From: Bacillus sp. N1-1
Lineage (GTDB): Bacteria > Bacillota > Bacilli > Bacillales > Guptibacillaceae
Reading direction: 5' to 3'
Assembly (NCBI RefSeq): GCF_009818105.1
Contig: NZ_CP046564.1
Location: 3,100,001 to 3,164,000 of the forward strand
DNA length: 64,000 nt
Shown here: positions 45,348-55,454 of the stretch, piece by piece
Layout of the letters: every line of letters begins with the position of its first letter
Numbering within the stretch: the first letter of the stretch is position 1
The notes under the pieces: model-generated
Seen by the model: the letters and a program-made list of their open reading frames with translations, nothing else
Databases searched by the model: none
What the model was told of the DNA's origin: nothing
Made by a program: the position numbers and the translations under genes

Positions 45348-45630
45348 AGTAAGCCTCCTCTATATCCTGATGCTATCTTATGTACGATGAGACCAAGTTA
45401 TTGGTTTCATATTTTTGAGAATACCATACAAAATAAGGAAGCGCACTTCCTAGACGTACGGAAACAAATTTAGTACAACTCTATTGGATAGAATAAGTAT
45501 TGTTCTTCTCACTCCATTTTAAAATCGTTTTAACGCCTTATAAAGGCAACTAAATTCAATTTTTTCTTTTTTCTAAAAAGAGAGAGTGTTAAAGTAAAAA
45601 GGACTAACAGTTGGACAAGGAGGAATTCAA

Positions 45631-46428
45631 ATGCCAAATCGACGTAATTTGTTTTTTTTCTACAAACAGACAAAAGAAATCCAGGAAAAGGTAGAACCTT
45701 TGAAGGCACTTGCAGAAAAAAATGATTTTCATATTGTAGAAAGTCCTGAAGAGGCGAGCATTATCGCTAGTATCGGGGGAGACGGAGCTTTTCTTCAAGC
45801 GGTTAGAAAAACAGGCTTTCGTGAAGATTGTCTCTATGTCGGTATTTCTACTGGCGAGCTAGGATTTTATTGTGATTTCCACATCGACAACATTCAAAAT
45901 ATGGTGGACGACATTTTATCAGAAGGTATTGAAGTACGTCGTTATCCGACAATAGAAGTAATGGTAAACAACGAATCCTCTTTCTATTGCTTGAATGAAT
46001 GCACCATTCGATCATCAATTATTAAAACACTTGCTATGGAAGTATACGTAGAAGATTTTCACTTTGAAACGTTTCGGGGAGATGGCCTCATTGTTTCCAC
46101 CCCAACAGGAAGTACGGCATATAACAAATCCGTAAATGGTGCTGTGGTAGATCCTAAACTTGCTTGTATGCAAGTAAGCGAACTTGCTTCACTTAACAAT
46201 AATCATTACCGTACACTTGGCTCTCCATTTTTATTAAGTGATGAGAGAACGCTTACGCTTCAAGTCATTCAAGACGGCAATGACTATCCGGTTATCGGTA
46301 TCGATAATGAAGCGATGAGCATACAACATGCTAAAGAAATTCAAATTCATATCCCAGAAAAACGCATCAAAACTGTTAAGCTTAAAAACAATTCTTTTTG
46401 GCATAAAGTGCAAAGAAGTTTTCTTTAA
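45631..46428 (+). CDS. nadK2: NAD kinase (second Bacillus type)
   Basis: Phosphorylates NAD to NADP. 265 residues. IIASIGGDGAFLQAVR holds the GGDG motif; TFRGDGLIVSTPTGSTAYNKS is the conserved NAD-binding segment. Synteny with sppA matches B. subtilis YtdI/NadK2. Ribosome site AAGGAGGAATTC. Confidence 0.95.
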   Translation: MPNRRNLFFFYKQTKEIQEKVEPLKALAEKNDFHIVESPEEASIIASIGGDGAFLQAVRKTGFREDCLYVGISTGELGFYCDFHIDNIQNMVDDILSEGIEVRRYPTIEVMVNNESSFYCLNECTIRSSIIKTLAMEVYVEDFHFETFRGDGLIVSTPTGSTAYNKSVNGAVVDPKLACMQVSELASLNNNHYRTLGSPFLLSDERTLTLQVIQDGNDYPVIGIDNEAMSIQHAKEIQIHIPEKRIKTVKLKNNSFWHKVQRSFL

Positions 46429-46430
46429 GG

Positions 46431-46462
46431 AAAAGCGCCGCAAAATATGCGGCGCTTTTGTA
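46431..46462. terminator. Bidirectional terminator between nadK2 and ytcJ
   Basis: Stem aaaagcgccgca/tgcggcgctttt (46431-46442 and 46448-46459), 5-base loop. Confidence 0.85.
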
Positions 46463-46477
46463 TTGAATTAAATTTGA

Positions 46478-48079
46478 CTAAGAGAAATCATTTTTTTCAT
46501 ACACAACCGTTTCATCCACAACTGTCATGACCGGATTTGTTTCAAGTATAAGATCTGGATCACAATGAAAGATATCACGATCTAAAACAGTAAAATCAGC
46601 ATCAAAGTTCTCTTTAATCATACCTCTTTCATGCTCTCTTCCAATAGCAAACGCACTGCCTTTTGTAAAAAGAGAGACGCTCTCAAACACCGACAACTTT
46701 TGTTCAGGATAATACCCACCATGAGATTCTTCAGGACGTTTTCGTGTAACAGCTGCATGAATACCTAGTAATGGATTGACAGGTTCAATTGGCGCATCCG
46801 ACCCACCAGCAATGGGTACCCCACTTTCAAGAAGGGTTTTCCATGCAAAGGACATTCCCATTCTATCTTCTCCAAGACGTTCCATAACCCACGGAAAGTC
46901 TGATGCAACAAATCTTGGCTGAATATCGAGAATGACTGAAAGCTGTTTTAATCGCTTTAATAAATCTTCACGCATTACTTGAGTGTGAATCAGGCGATCT
47001 CTCAAACCGTATGGAGCAGGGTACTGTTCAATGGCTTCAATCGCATACTCAAGAGCCAGATCACCAATGACATGAATGGCCACAGGCATATCATGCGACC
47101 TCGCTTTCTTAACAAGTTCAGTCAGCCCTTCAATGCTATGAATGGCAACTCCTGACGTGTCAGGGGAATCATTGTATGGATGGCTTAACAATGCCGTCCG
47201 TCCTCCCAGTGCCCCATCAGCAAAGATCTTCATCGCACCAAGTTCAACATAGTTTGTTCCATCTCCAAAGCCTAGCCCCTGTTTTCGCATGTCTTCGATA
47301 ACTTCGTGATGCACGAGTAAATTCGCTCTGAATTTGCGCTGACCATTGATCACATTCAAAAAAGTTTCGTAAGTACGCGTAAACCCACCGTAATAGTTTA
47401 AATCTTCACTATGACCACCTGTCACTCCTTGCGCAACGAGATCATCTACTGAACACGATAGTGCTTTTTCGAGAAACTCGATGCTTACCTCAGGCATAGC
47501 ATCCTTAACTAATTCCTGTGCACGGTCAAGTAAATACCCAGTTGCTCTGCCGTTATTATCACGCATAATCACGCCACCTTCAGGATCAGGCGTATCATCC
47601 GTAATCCCCGCAAGATCGAGCGCAATTGAGTTAGCAAGAATCGCATGTCGACATACTCTTGTTAACATCATCGGATGATCTGGCGCAATCTCATCCAACT
47701 CATCACGATGAAAGATTTTTCGATCCTGAAAATTGTTTTCATTCCAACCTTCTCCAATCACCCACTCAAATGGGGCAATTTCATCTACTTTCTTTTCAAG
47801 AAGACTTTTCATTTCTTCTGCAGAACCAGCTTCCGATAAATCAAGGCGAAGGAGCTTTTCCCCATGCCCAATCATATGAAGATGACTATCGACAAATCCA
47901 GGAATCATCACATTCCCTTTCAAATCATACTGTGCCGTCAGTTCTTTTCCGAACATCGAGGTAAGTTCTGATTTAGACCCGACCTTTTTTATTCGGCCAT
48001 TTTCTGTATAAACAGCTTCTACTGTTTCATTTTCATGTTCAAGCGTATAGATCTTTCCACCAAACCAAAGCGTTCCCAC
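46478..48079 (-). CDS. ytcJ: Amidohydrolase family protein YtcJ
   Basis: 533 residues, YtcJ-like subgroup of metal-dependent amidohydrolases. Metal site VDSHLHMIGHG, internal WVIGEGWNENNF, VAIHVIGDLALEYAI and GGSDAPIEPVNPLLGIHAAV. Hydrolyses an amide or similar bond; substrate unknown. GTG start with GGGGAGAA upstream. Position next to nadK2 matches B. subtilis. Confidence 0.9.
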   Translation of the reverse strand: MGTLWFGGKIYTLEHENETVEAVYTENGRIKKVGSKSELTSMFGKELTAQYDLKGNVMIPGFVDSHLHMIGHGEKLLRLDLSEAGSAEEMKSLLEKKVDEIAPFEWVIGEGWNENNFQDRKIFHRDELDEIAPDHPMMLTRVCRHAILANSIALDLAGITDDTPDPEGGVIMRDNNGRATGYLLDRAQELVKDAMPEVSIEFLEKALSCSVDDLVAQGVTGGHSEDLNYYGGFTRTYETFLNVINGQRKFRANLLVHHEVIEDMRKQGLGFGDGTNYVELGAMKIFADGALGGRTALLSHPYNDSPDTSGVAIHSIEGLTELVKKARSHDMPVAIHVIGDLALEYAIEAIEQYPAPYGLRDRLIHTQVMREDLLKRLKQLSVILDIQPRFVASDFPWVMERLGEDRMGMSFAWKTLLESGVPIAGGSDAPIEPVNPLLGIHAAVTRKRPEESHGGYYPEQKLSVFESVSLFTKGSAFAIGREHERGMIKENFDADFTVLDRDIFHCDPDLILETNPVMTVVDETVVYEKNDFS

Positions 48080-48244
48080 TCATGTTCTCCCCTTTATGCC
48101 AATTGTGAGCTTATTGTATCATTCCTATTATAAACTGTGAATCTTCTGGTTTTTCTTCAAACTCTTGGTTGATTTTTCAATCATGATACAATAAGAATAA
48201 CTAAGAGAAAGTGCAAGACAATTGTTGAAGGTGAGGAAATCACG

Positions 48245-49312
48245 TTGAAGAAGAAGATTTTATTTACAGGCGGTGGATCAGCCGGACACGTTACCGTTAA
48301 TTTAGCTCTTATCCCCCGTTTCTTAGAAGAAGATTGGGATATCCATTATATCGGATCCGAAAAAGGGATTGAACGTCAGCTTATAGAACCCGTTAAAGGT
48401 GTTAGGTATCATCACGTTGCAACTGGAAAGCTAAGAAGATATTTTGACTGGAATAACTTTAAAGATCCTTTTAAAGTCATTAAAGGCGTTGGAGAAGCTT
48501 TCTCTATTATTAAACGAGAAAAACCATCTGTTATTTTCTCAAAAGGTGGATTTGTTTCTGTCCCGGTTGTGATTGCCGGTAAAATGAACGGAGTACCTGT
48601 CATTATTCACGAATCTGATTTAACTCCCGGGCTTGCTAACAAAGTAGCAATTCCTTTCGCATCAAAAGTGTGCACCACTTTTCCAGAAACTGTGAAGCAC
48701 CTTCCTGAAAATAAGGCAGAATACATTGGGGCTGTTGTCCGAGATGAATTAAAAAGCGGGAACCGATCAAAAGGACTCTCATTCGCTGAATTTAGTGGAA
48801 CAAAACCAGTAATGCTTATTATGGGAGGTAGTCTAGGAGCAAAGCGGATCAACGAATCGGTTCGTAACCAGCTCAATCAGTTGCTCCAAACTTTCGATAT
48901 CCTTCACCTTACAGGTAAAGGACAGGTTGATGAGTCACTTCAAATGAAAGGTTACAAACAATTTGAATATGTAACAGATGAACTTCCTGATCTATTAGCA
49001 ATGGCCGACTTAATCGTTTCTAGAGCTGGATCGAATTCTATCTTTGAATTCCTTGCGCTAAAGAAACCAATGTTGCTCATTCCACTATCGAGAGCAGCAA
49101 GTAGAGGTGACCAAATCTTAAATGCTCAATCATTTCAAAAATCGGGCTATGCCAACGTTTTGTTAGAAGAAGATTTAACTGACGCTTCTTTCTTAAGATT
49201 AGTACGCGAAACTTATGAGAAACGGTCGACTTACTTAAAAGCAATGGAGCAAGATAATGCCGGAGATCAAGCGAATAAAATCGAGTCATTGATTAAAAGC
49301 ATCGCAAAATAA
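48245..49312 (+). CDS. MurG-like UDP-GlcNAc transferase (second copy type)
   Basis: 355 residues, GT28 glycosyltransferase of MurG kind. N-terminal [45 protein letters not shown]; nucleotide-sugar half [15 protein letters not shown] and [17 protein letters not shown]. The standard murG of Bacilli lies in the division cluster, so this is most likely an extra copy, as in the B. cereus group (murG2). The loop reads [14 protein letters not shown] instead of the more usual GGTGGHxxPALA. TTG start, GGTGAGG upstream. Confidence 0.87.
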   Translation: MKKKILFTGGGSAGHVTVNLALIPRFLEEDWDIHYIGSEKGIERQLIEPVKGVRYHHVATGKLRRYFDWNNFKDPFKVIKGVGEAFSIIKREKPSVIFSKGGFVSVPVVIAGKMNGVPVIIHESDLTPGLANKVAIPFASKVCTTFPETVKHLPENKAEYIGAVVRDELKSGNRSKGLSFAEFSGTKPVMLIMGGSLGAKRINESVRNQLNQLLQTFDILHLTGKGQVDESLQMKGYKQFEYVTDELPDLLAMADLIVSRAGSNSIFEFLALKKPMLLIPLSRAASRGDQILNAQSFQKSGYANVLLEEDLTDASFLRLVRETYEKRSTYLKAMEQDNAGDQANKIESLIKSIAK

Positions 49313-49316
49313 GAAG

Positions 49317-49346
49317 AAGAGGACCAAAAAATGGTCCTCTTTTTTA
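49317..49346 (+). terminator. Terminator after the MurG-like gene
   Basis: Stem aagaggacca/tggtcctctt (49317-49326 and 49332-49341), six or more T residues following. Confidence 0.9.
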
Positions 49347-49373
49347 ATTACCTATAAGATGTGTTGTCTTATT

Positions 49374-50951
49374 TTATGAAGCTCCCTGCGTTTCTTTTTG
49401 TCGGAGTTCAATTCTTCTTATCTTTCCAGACGTGGTCTTTGGAAGTTCCTCAATAAATTCAATCTTACGGGGGTATTTGTACGGCGCCGTCAGCTCTTTA
49501 ACATGGTCTTGAAGCTCACGAGTTAACGCATCACCTGCCTGACTGGTATCTTTTAATACAATATATGCTTTAACGATATTCCCTCTTACTTCATCTGGAC
49601 TTGCCACGACGGCACACTCCTGAACAGCTGGATGCTTAACGAGAGCATCTTCCACTTCAAAAGGTCCAATGGTATATCCAGAGCTAATAATAATATCATC
49701 ACCTCTCCCCTCAAACCAGAAGTAGCCATCGTCATCTTTGGACGCCTTATCCCCTGTTAAATAATAATCCCCTCTATATGCCATCTGTGTACGCTCTTGA
49801 TCTTGATAGTACTTTTTGAAAAGAGCTGGCACATCTTTATGCACGGCAATATCGCCAACTTCTCCAACTTGAGCCGGCTCTCCCTCTTCATTGATAATTT
49901 CTACCTGGTTTCCCGGGGTTGGTTTCCCCATTGACCCTGGTTTTACTTCCATTCCTTTTAGAATGCCAACAAGCAGCGTATTTTCCGTTTGACCGTAGCC
50001 GTCTCTTACATCGATTTTAAAATACTTTCTAAACGTATCAATAACCTCACGATTAAGAGGTTCTCCCGCTGAAACGGCACTCCGTAGGACGGCGAGATTG
50101 TAGCGATCCAAACCATCTACTTTTGCCATTAATCGGTATTCTGTCGGAGTACAACAAAGAACATTAATGTCGTATATGGAAAGGAAACCAAGATATGCTT
50201 CAGGATCAAATTTACCACTGTATAAGAATCCAGTAGCTCCACTGCCTAACGTAGCAACAAATGGACTCCATATCCACTTCTGCCAACCAGGTCCAGCTGT
50301 TGCCCAAACGTTATCCCCTTCCTGAATATCAAGCCAGGATGCAGAAGTGGTTCTTAAATGAGCATACGCCCAACCATGGCTATGCACAACGCCTTTAGGA
50401 TTACCAGTGGTACCTGACGTATAGGAAAGGAATGCCATATCATCACGCAATGTGTTAACGGCCTCGAAAGAAGCGTTTTCATTTTCGGATTGTTGAAGTA
50501 ATGGAAGCCACCCACTTGTCTCTTTCCCGACACTGAACTTATATTTCAGTGAAGGCGCATCACTTTCTACCCCTGCAAATGCTTCAATTAATTGCGATTC
50601 ACAAATAACCGCCTTTGCTTCTGCATGATTTATTCGGTATACCAGATCCTTCTTCCGTAACATTTCCGAGGAAGGAATAACGACAAGGCCTGCTTTTAGA
50701 CATGCAATGTAGACAGCATATGTATCAATAAGCCTAGGCATCATAATTAACACCCGATCTTGCGGTGCTAATCCTCCACTTGTTAAAGCACCGGCAATGC
50801 GGTTCGCCTTTTCAAATAATTGCTTGTATGTAATTTCCTGCTCATCACCTTGATCGCTTCGCCATTTTAAAGCAACCTTGTCTTCATTAGAAACAAATCG
50901 TTCCATTTCACTTGTTAAATTATAATATTCTGGTGCAATTAAGTCTTTCAT
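49374..50951 (-). CDS. ytcI: AMP-dependent acyl-CoA synthetase YtcI
   Basis: Adenylate-forming enzyme of 525 residues related to acetyl- and medium-chain acyl-CoA synthetases. P-loop MAFLSYTSGTTGNPKGVVHSH (read as SYTSGTTGNPKGV), DGYGQTENTLLVG, YLTGDKASKDDDGYFWFEGR, and catalytic Lys in LPKTTSGKIRRIELR. Substrate probably a short or medium chain acid. Neighbour of ssp and thiI as in B. subtilis. Confidence 0.9.
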   Translation of the reverse strand: MKDLIAPEYYNLTSEMERFVSNEDKVALKWRSDQGDEQEITYKQLFEKANRIAGALTSGGLAPQDRVLIMMPRLIDTYAVYIACLKAGLVVIPSSEMLRKKDLVYRINHAEAKAVICESQLIEAFAGVESDAPSLKYKFSVGKETSGWLPLLQQSENENASFEAVNTLRDDMAFLSYTSGTTGNPKGVVHSHGWAYAHLRTTSASWLDIQEGDNVWATAGPGWQKWIWSPFVATLGSGATGFLYSGKFDPEAYLGFLSIYDINVLCCTPTEYRLMAKVDGLDRYNLAVLRSAVSAGEPLNREVIDTFRKYFKIDVRDGYGQTENTLLVGILKGMEVKPGSMGKPTPGNQVEIINEEGEPAQVGEVGDIAVHKDVPALFKKYYQDQERTQMAYRGDYYLTGDKASKDDDGYFWFEGRGDDIIISSGYTIGPFEVEDALVKHPAVQECAVVASPDEVRGNIVKAYIVLKDTSQAGDALTRELQDHVKELTAPYKYPRKIEFIEELPKTTSGKIRRIELRQKETQGAS

Positions 50952-51055
50952 CGTGTGCCTCCTCTATTATGTAATAGTTACATTATACACAAAAGTATGA
51001 AAGTTTTGAATCTAATCAAGCGAAAACAGCCGCTCATACAACGCTGCTGGAAGCA

Positions 51056-51088
51056 ATAAAAGAGGAAGATGCTGATGCATCTTCCTCT
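51056..51088 (-). terminator. Terminator after the ssp gene
   Basis: Twelve-base stem agaggaagatgc/gcatcttcctct (51061-51072 and 51077-51088), 4-base loop, minus-strand tail TTTTATT. Confidence 0.9.
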
Positions 51089-51104
51089 GAGCCAATTTAT
51101 TCAA

Positions 51105-51305
51105 TTATTTGGAATATCCTCCGAACTGCTGTTCAGACTGCTGAACAAGACGCTTTGTGATCTCGCCACCAACTGAGCCGTTTGAACGTGAAGTTGAATC
51201 AGGACCAAGATTCACGCCAAATTCAGAAGCAATTTCATATTTCATTTGATCTAGAGCCTGCTGTACACCAGGGACTACAAGGTTGTTTGAACTGTTATTT
51301 GCCAT
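51105..51305 (-). CDS. sspA: Alpha/beta-type small acid-soluble spore protein
   Basis: 66 residues. Spore DNA-protecting protein with both signatures: [14 protein letters not shown], in which the GPR protease cuts at the E-IASE site, and [21 protein letters not shown]. Ribosome site AAGGAGGTGATT. A SigG-like promoter lies upstream, consistent with forespore expression. Confidence 0.97.
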   Translation of the reverse strand: MANNSSNNLVVPGVQQALDQMKYEIASEFGVNLGPDSTSRSNGSVGGEITKRLVQQSEQQFGGYSK

Positions 51306-51327
51306 GAGTTAATCACCTCCTTGCTCA

Positions 51328-51358
51328 TATCATGTGATAGACAAGAAGGTGCTATCCT
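51328..51358 (-). promoter_or_regulatory. SigG-like promoter of the ssp gene
   Basis: Minus strand: -35 AGGATA (51353-51358; consensus TGNATA), 18-base spacer, -10 CATGATA (51328-51334; consensus CATNNTA). Confidence 0.6.
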
Positions 51359-51394
51359 TAATAACTTATGGCATTGGGGTAAAATGCTGGAAGT

Positions 51395-52591
51395 CTAAAG
51401 CAATTCATCAAATGAATCGTCTTTTTCTTTAATGAGGATCGTTTCAACACCATTTACCGCTTCCTCAACAAGTTCATCAATTGGCAAGTATTGTTCAAAT
51501 TTATTCGCATGCTCACGTTTCGGCTTTGTTTTTGGAGCTTCAGGCAAGAATACCGTACAACAGTCTTCGTAAGGGCGAATTGAGATGTCATACAAGTCAA
51601 TCGCTCTTGAAATTCTCATAATTTCAATTTTATCCATCGAAATAAGCGGCCTTAATACCGGATAGTTTGTTACTTCGTTGATCGTATTCATACTCTGAAT
51701 CGTTTGACTTGCAACCTGGCCAAGACTTTCTCCTGTTGCAATGGCCAAAGCATTATTTTTCTCAGCAAGTTTTTCTGTAATGCGCATCATCATTCTTCTC
51801 ATAATCGTCATGCTATAGTTATCTGGCATTTCCTTTTGTATCGCCTTTTGCGTATTTGTAAACGGAACGATATGAAGGCGAATGTCCCCACCATAACGGG
51901 ATAAAACTTTTACAAGATCCTCCACTTTTTGTCTCGAACGTTCGCTTGTAAAAGGCGGACTGTGAAAATGAACAGCCTCAACTTTTACGCCTCGTTTCAT
52001 TGTAAGATAGCCTGCAACAGGACTATCAATACCACCAGAAAGCATGAGCATCACTTTATTGTCTTGTACAGTTGGCAATCCACCTGCACCTTCGGAATTA
52101 TTGCAGCTAAGATAAGCACCATCTTGCTTCACTTCAACTTTCAATTCCATGTCAGGATGGTGTACATCAACAGTCAATTTCTCTGTGTTACTTAATACAT
52201 ACCCTCCAATATCACGGTTCATGTCCTGCGATCGGTGCGGAAACTGTTTGAATGGCCTTCTAACCGTTACTTTAAACGTCATACTGTCGTTACCCATTTG
52301 ATCTTTCACTAGCTGTAATGCTTTTTCTTTAATCAAATCTATGTCGTGTTCTGTTTTTATAGCCACACTTAAAGAATGAATCCCAAAAATTGTTTTAAGT
52401 TTCATTAAAATTGGTTCTGGATCTTCGTCATTAAGTTTGACAATCATTCGATCAAAAGATTGATGTACTTCAATTGCCGGGTAATCCGACAATACTTGCT
52501 TCACTCTTTTTTTCAAAGATGTAATAAAACCTTTTCTATTTTTCCCTTTAAGAGAAATTTCACCGTAGCGAAGGATGATGTGATCATACAT
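51395..52591 (-). CDS. thiI: tRNA 4-thiouridine synthetase ThiI
   Basis: 398 residues. N-terminal ferredoxin-like and THUMP domains (about 1-165), PP-loop MLMLSGGIDSPVAGYL, and SLGQVASQTIQSM. It lacks the C-terminal rhodanese domain found in E. coli ThiI, as usual in Bacilli, where sulfur arrives from the adjacent dedicated cysteine desulfurase. Five bases after nifZ, with the ribosome site in the nifZ end. Confidence 0.95.
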   Translation of the reverse strand: MYDHIILRYGEISLKGKNRKGFITSLKKRVKQVLSDYPAIEVHQSFDRMIVKLNDEDPEPILMKLKTIFGIHSLSVAIKTEHDIDLIKEKALQLVKDQMGNDSMTFKVTVRRPFKQFPHRSQDMNRDIGGYVLSNTEKLTVDVHHPDMELKVEVKQDGAYLSCNNSEGAGGLPTVQDNKVMLMLSGGIDSPVAGYLTMKRGVKVEAVHFHSPPFTSERSRQKVEDLVKVLSRYGGDIRLHIVPFTNTQKAIQKEMPDNYSMTIMRRMMMRITEKLAEKNNALAIATGESLGQVASQTIQSMNTINEVTNYPVLRPLISMDKIEIMRISRAIDLYDISIRPYEDCCTVFLPEAPKTKPKREHANKFEQYLPIDELVEEAVNGVETILIKEKDDSFDELL

Positions 52592-52596
52592 AGCTA

Positions 52597-53736
52597 TTAC
52601 CTCATTACTTGTTTTAGTTTTGGTACTTCAGTTTGCAATTCGTTTAGAAATATATCAATTTGCTCTTTAGTCGTTTCAAAAGAAAGACTAATTCGAATAG
52701 CAGATCTTGCTCGTATCGTGGTCATACCAACTGCCGCTAATACATGGCTTATTTCAGCCGTTTTTGATGAACATGCGGAACGCGTAGAAACATAAATCTC
52801 TTTTTCTTCGAGCGCATGAATTAATACTTCTGGTTTAATACCAGGAACTGAAAAATTCACAATATGTGGCGCGCCTGACATTGAACTATTTAGCTCAATT
52901 CCGTCGATTTTTGATAGCTCTGCAAACACGTGCGTTCTTAAAGTTTCCAGCATGCTCTTTTGAGTTTTTGCTCTATTTAAATACAAGCGAAGAGCCTTTG
53001 CCATCGCAACAATTCCCGGGCCATTTTCTGTACCGGAGCGAATTTCCCTTTCCTGCCCTCCACCAGAGAGGAGTGGAAGCAAAGTGATCTTCTCTCGTTT
53101 AATTAATAAACCATTTCCTTTAAGACCGTGAAATTTATGAGCTGAGTACGAAACAAAATCGGCCTGAACATCATTAAAATCAAGTGGTACTTTTCCAATC
53201 CCCTGGACATCATCAATATGAAAAAGGGCACGTGACTTCTGCTTAATAAGATGTCCGATCTCTTTAATAGGTTGAATTGATCCCAGTTCATTATTCACAT
53301 GCATAATGGAAACAAGAATGGTATCAGGAGTGAGTGCTTTTTTTAGCTCATCTAAAGATACCTTCCCATCTTGATCAACTGGCAAATAGGTTACTGAAAA
53401 TCCTAATAATTCAAGTTGTCGAAATGCTTCTAAGGTAGAGGCATGTTCAATGCAACTCGTAATCAGATGCTTCCCCCGGTTCAAGTACTGAAATGCTGTT
53501 CCTTTGATGGCGAGATTATTACTTTCCGTTCCACCTGAAGTAAAAATAACTTCATTTATTTTCACGTGCAATAACTCTGCAATGCTTGATCTTGCTTGGC
53601 GGAGTAACCTTTCTACCTCTCCTCCTTTTCGGTGAAGAGAAGAAGGATTTGCAAAAAACTTTTCAGACACTGTACGAAAAGCATCAAGCGCTTCGTTATA
53701 CGGCTTCGTCGTAGCACTATTATCCAAATAAATCAT
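52597..53736 (-). CDS. nifZ: Cysteine desulfurase (NifZ/IscS type) dedicated to ThiI
   Basis: PLP enzyme that releases sulfur from cysteine, 379 residues. PLP Lys201 in SYSAHKFHGLKG, active Cys322 in VSTRSACSSKTAE, IFTSGGTESNNLAI at the cofactor phosphate. Pairs with thiI for tRNA s4U8 formation, as shown for the B. subtilis nifZ-thiI pair. Confidence 0.94.
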   Translation of the reverse strand: MIYLDNSATTKPYNEALDAFRTVSEKFFANPSSLHRKGGEVERLLRQARSSIAELLHVKINEVIFTSGGTESNNLAIKGTAFQYLNRGKHLITSCIEHASTLEAFRQLELLGFSVTYLPVDQDGKVSLDELKKALTPDTILVSIMHVNNELGSIQPIKEIGHLIKQKSRALFHIDDVQGIGKVPLDFNDVQADFVSYSAHKFHGLKGNGLLIKREKITLLPLLSGGGQEREIRSGTENGPGIVAMAKALRLYLNRAKTQKSMLETLRTHVFAELSKIDGIELNSSMSGAPHIVNFSVPGIKPEVLIHALEEKEIYVSTRSACSSKTAEISHVLAAVGMTTIRARSAIRISLSFETTKEQIDIFLNELQTEVPKLKQVMR

Positions 53737-54017
53737 ATTATGACACCTTCAGTCATCTTTTATTTCCAACTAATAATCTTACCATAGGTTAAAGTAATTA
53801 CCAAATCAACTATTCTATCTTAAAGAGAAGGAACGATAGGATTAAACCTTTTCACCTATGGGTGATATTACCAAAGTCGCTTTATTCCATATACGAAAAG
53901 AGGAAAAATAGTCAGAATAATTAATCATTAGAAGAAACGTTATGATTCGTCGATTAATTGTGTTAATATGAAGTCCGAAAATTAGGACATGTTAAACAGT
54001 TGATTCAGGAGGCAATT

Positions 54018-55337
54018 ATGAAACTAAAATTATCGAATAAAGACACATTGACGATCGGATTAATGCTATTTGCACTCTTCTTAGGTGCGGGAAATATGAT
54101 CTTCCCTCCAGCGCTTGGAAACTCTGCAGGTGAAAACATTTGGATTGCCACAGCTGGCTTTCTTATCACAGGTGTCGGCTTACCACTTCTTGGCGTAACA
54201 GCTATTGGCTTAACCGGTGGAAGTTTAAGGGACATCGCATCCAAAGTACATCCGCTATTTGGACTTATTTTCACAGCCATTCTCTACCTTGCAATCGGCC
54301 CATTCTTCGGAATACCGCGCACGGGTACTGTAGCTTTCGAGATCGGTGTTGTGCCATTTCTAAATGACTCTACAAACGTAAATGAATTGCCTTTATTTCT
54401 CTATACACTTATTTTCTTCGGATTAACATTCTGGTTATCATTAAACCCGACAAGGTTAGTGGATCGAGTTGGAAAAATACTAACCCCAATTTTAATTTTA
54501 GTCCTAGGTAGTCTCATCATTGGAGCATTTATAAATCCTCCTGGACCTTTATCAACGCCTGCACCTGATTATAAGAGCGGCGTGTTCTTTAAAGGCTTTA
54601 TCGAAGGATATCTTACAATGGACGCTATTGCTGCCCTTGTATTCGGAATCGTTGTGATACAAGCTGTCAACGATAAAGGCGTTTCTGATCGTAAAAATGT
54701 TTCGATTGCTGTACTAAAAGCGGGCATTCTTGCAGCGATTGGATTAACGGCCATTTATCTTTCATTGGCGTATATCGGTGCAACAAGCACGAGCCTTGTT
54801 GGATCCGCAAATAACGGGGGAGCGATATTATCAAGTATTGCTAGCTACTTATTTGGCTCATTAGGAACGCTTTTGCTCGGGGCGGCGATAACCTTCGCCT
54901 GCTTAACCACATCTGTAGGCCTCGTAACCGCCTGCGGAGAATATTTTTCTAAAACATATCCAAAGCTTTCCTACAAAACCGTTATTCTAGTCGTAACGCT
55001 ATTTAGTACATTCGTTGCGAATCTCGGTCTTACACAGCTTATTACGTTTACTTTACCTGTTTTAATTGCCATTTATCCGATCGCTATCGTTTTAATTTTT
55101 CTAACATTTATTGAGAATGTTTTTCCGATTCACCACTATGTTTATAGGGGAGCGATTATCTTAACAGTATTCATTAGCGTGCCAAACGCTCTAGAAGGAG
55201 CGGGAATTGTTTTGCCAGGTATGGGTGTCATGCAAACACTGCCGCTTTATAGCGAAGGCGTAGGATGGATTATCCCGGCCATTGTAGGCGCTGTGATCGG
55301 CCTCTTACTCTCTAGAACAACTAAACAAGCGTCGTAA
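54018..55337 (+). CDS. braB: Branched-chain amino acid carrier (BrnQ/BraB family)
   Basis: 439 residues, twelve membrane helices. KDTLTIGLMLFALFLGAGNMIFPP is the family N-terminus (seen as LFALFLGAGNMIFPPALG). Sodium- or proton-coupled uptake of Leu, Ile and Val. Start at ATG 54018 with CAGGAGGC. Next to ezrA and nifZ as in B. subtilis braB. The 281 bases upstream hold short inverted repeats only (tcacc/ggtga at 53852-53865); no T-box or clear CodY box found. Confidence 0.92.
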   Translation: MKLKLSNKDTLTIGLMLFALFLGAGNMIFPPALGNSAGENIWIATAGFLITGVGLPLLGVTAIGLTGGSLRDIASKVHPLFGLIFTAILYLAIGPFFGIPRTGTVAFEIGVVPFLNDSTNVNELPLFLYTLIFFGLTFWLSLNPTRLVDRVGKILTPILILVLGSLIIGAFINPPGPLSTPAPDYKSGVFFKGFIEGYLTMDAIAALVFGIVVIQAVNDKGVSDRKNVSIAVLKAGILAAIGLTAIYLSLAYIGATSTSLVGSANNGGAILSSIASYLFGSLGTLLLGAAITFACLTTSVGLVTACGEYFSKTYPKLSYKTVILVVTLFSTFVANLGLTQLITFTLPVLIAIYPIAIVLIFLTFIENVFPIHHYVYRGAIILTVFISVPNALEGAGIVLPGMGVMQTLPLYSEGVGWIIPAIVGAVIGLLLSRTTKQAS

Positions 55338-55342
55338 TTCGA

Positions 55343-55377
55343 GAACGCAGGCTATCCGCCTGCGTTCTTTCTCTTTT
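55343..55377 (+). terminator. Terminator after braB
   Basis: Stem gaacgcaggc/gcctgcgttc (55343-55352 and 55358-55367), tail tttctctttt. Confidence 0.85.
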
Positions 55378-55425
55378 GTTAAATGTCCATTCACTGAAAC
55401 GAATCATTAGGAAGATCTTGAGACA

Positions 55426-55454
55426 CAAAAAAAGCTCTCCTCGAAAGGAGAGCT
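55426..55454 (-). terminator. Terminator after ezrA
   Basis: Stem agctctcct/aggagagct (55433-55441 and 55446-55454), seven T residues on the minus strand. Overlaps the ezrA stop codon. Confidence 0.9.

Noticed and set aside
53737..54017. T-box or CodY site before braB
   Set aside because: No T-box sequence or AATTTTCWGAAAATT match; only short inverted repeats.
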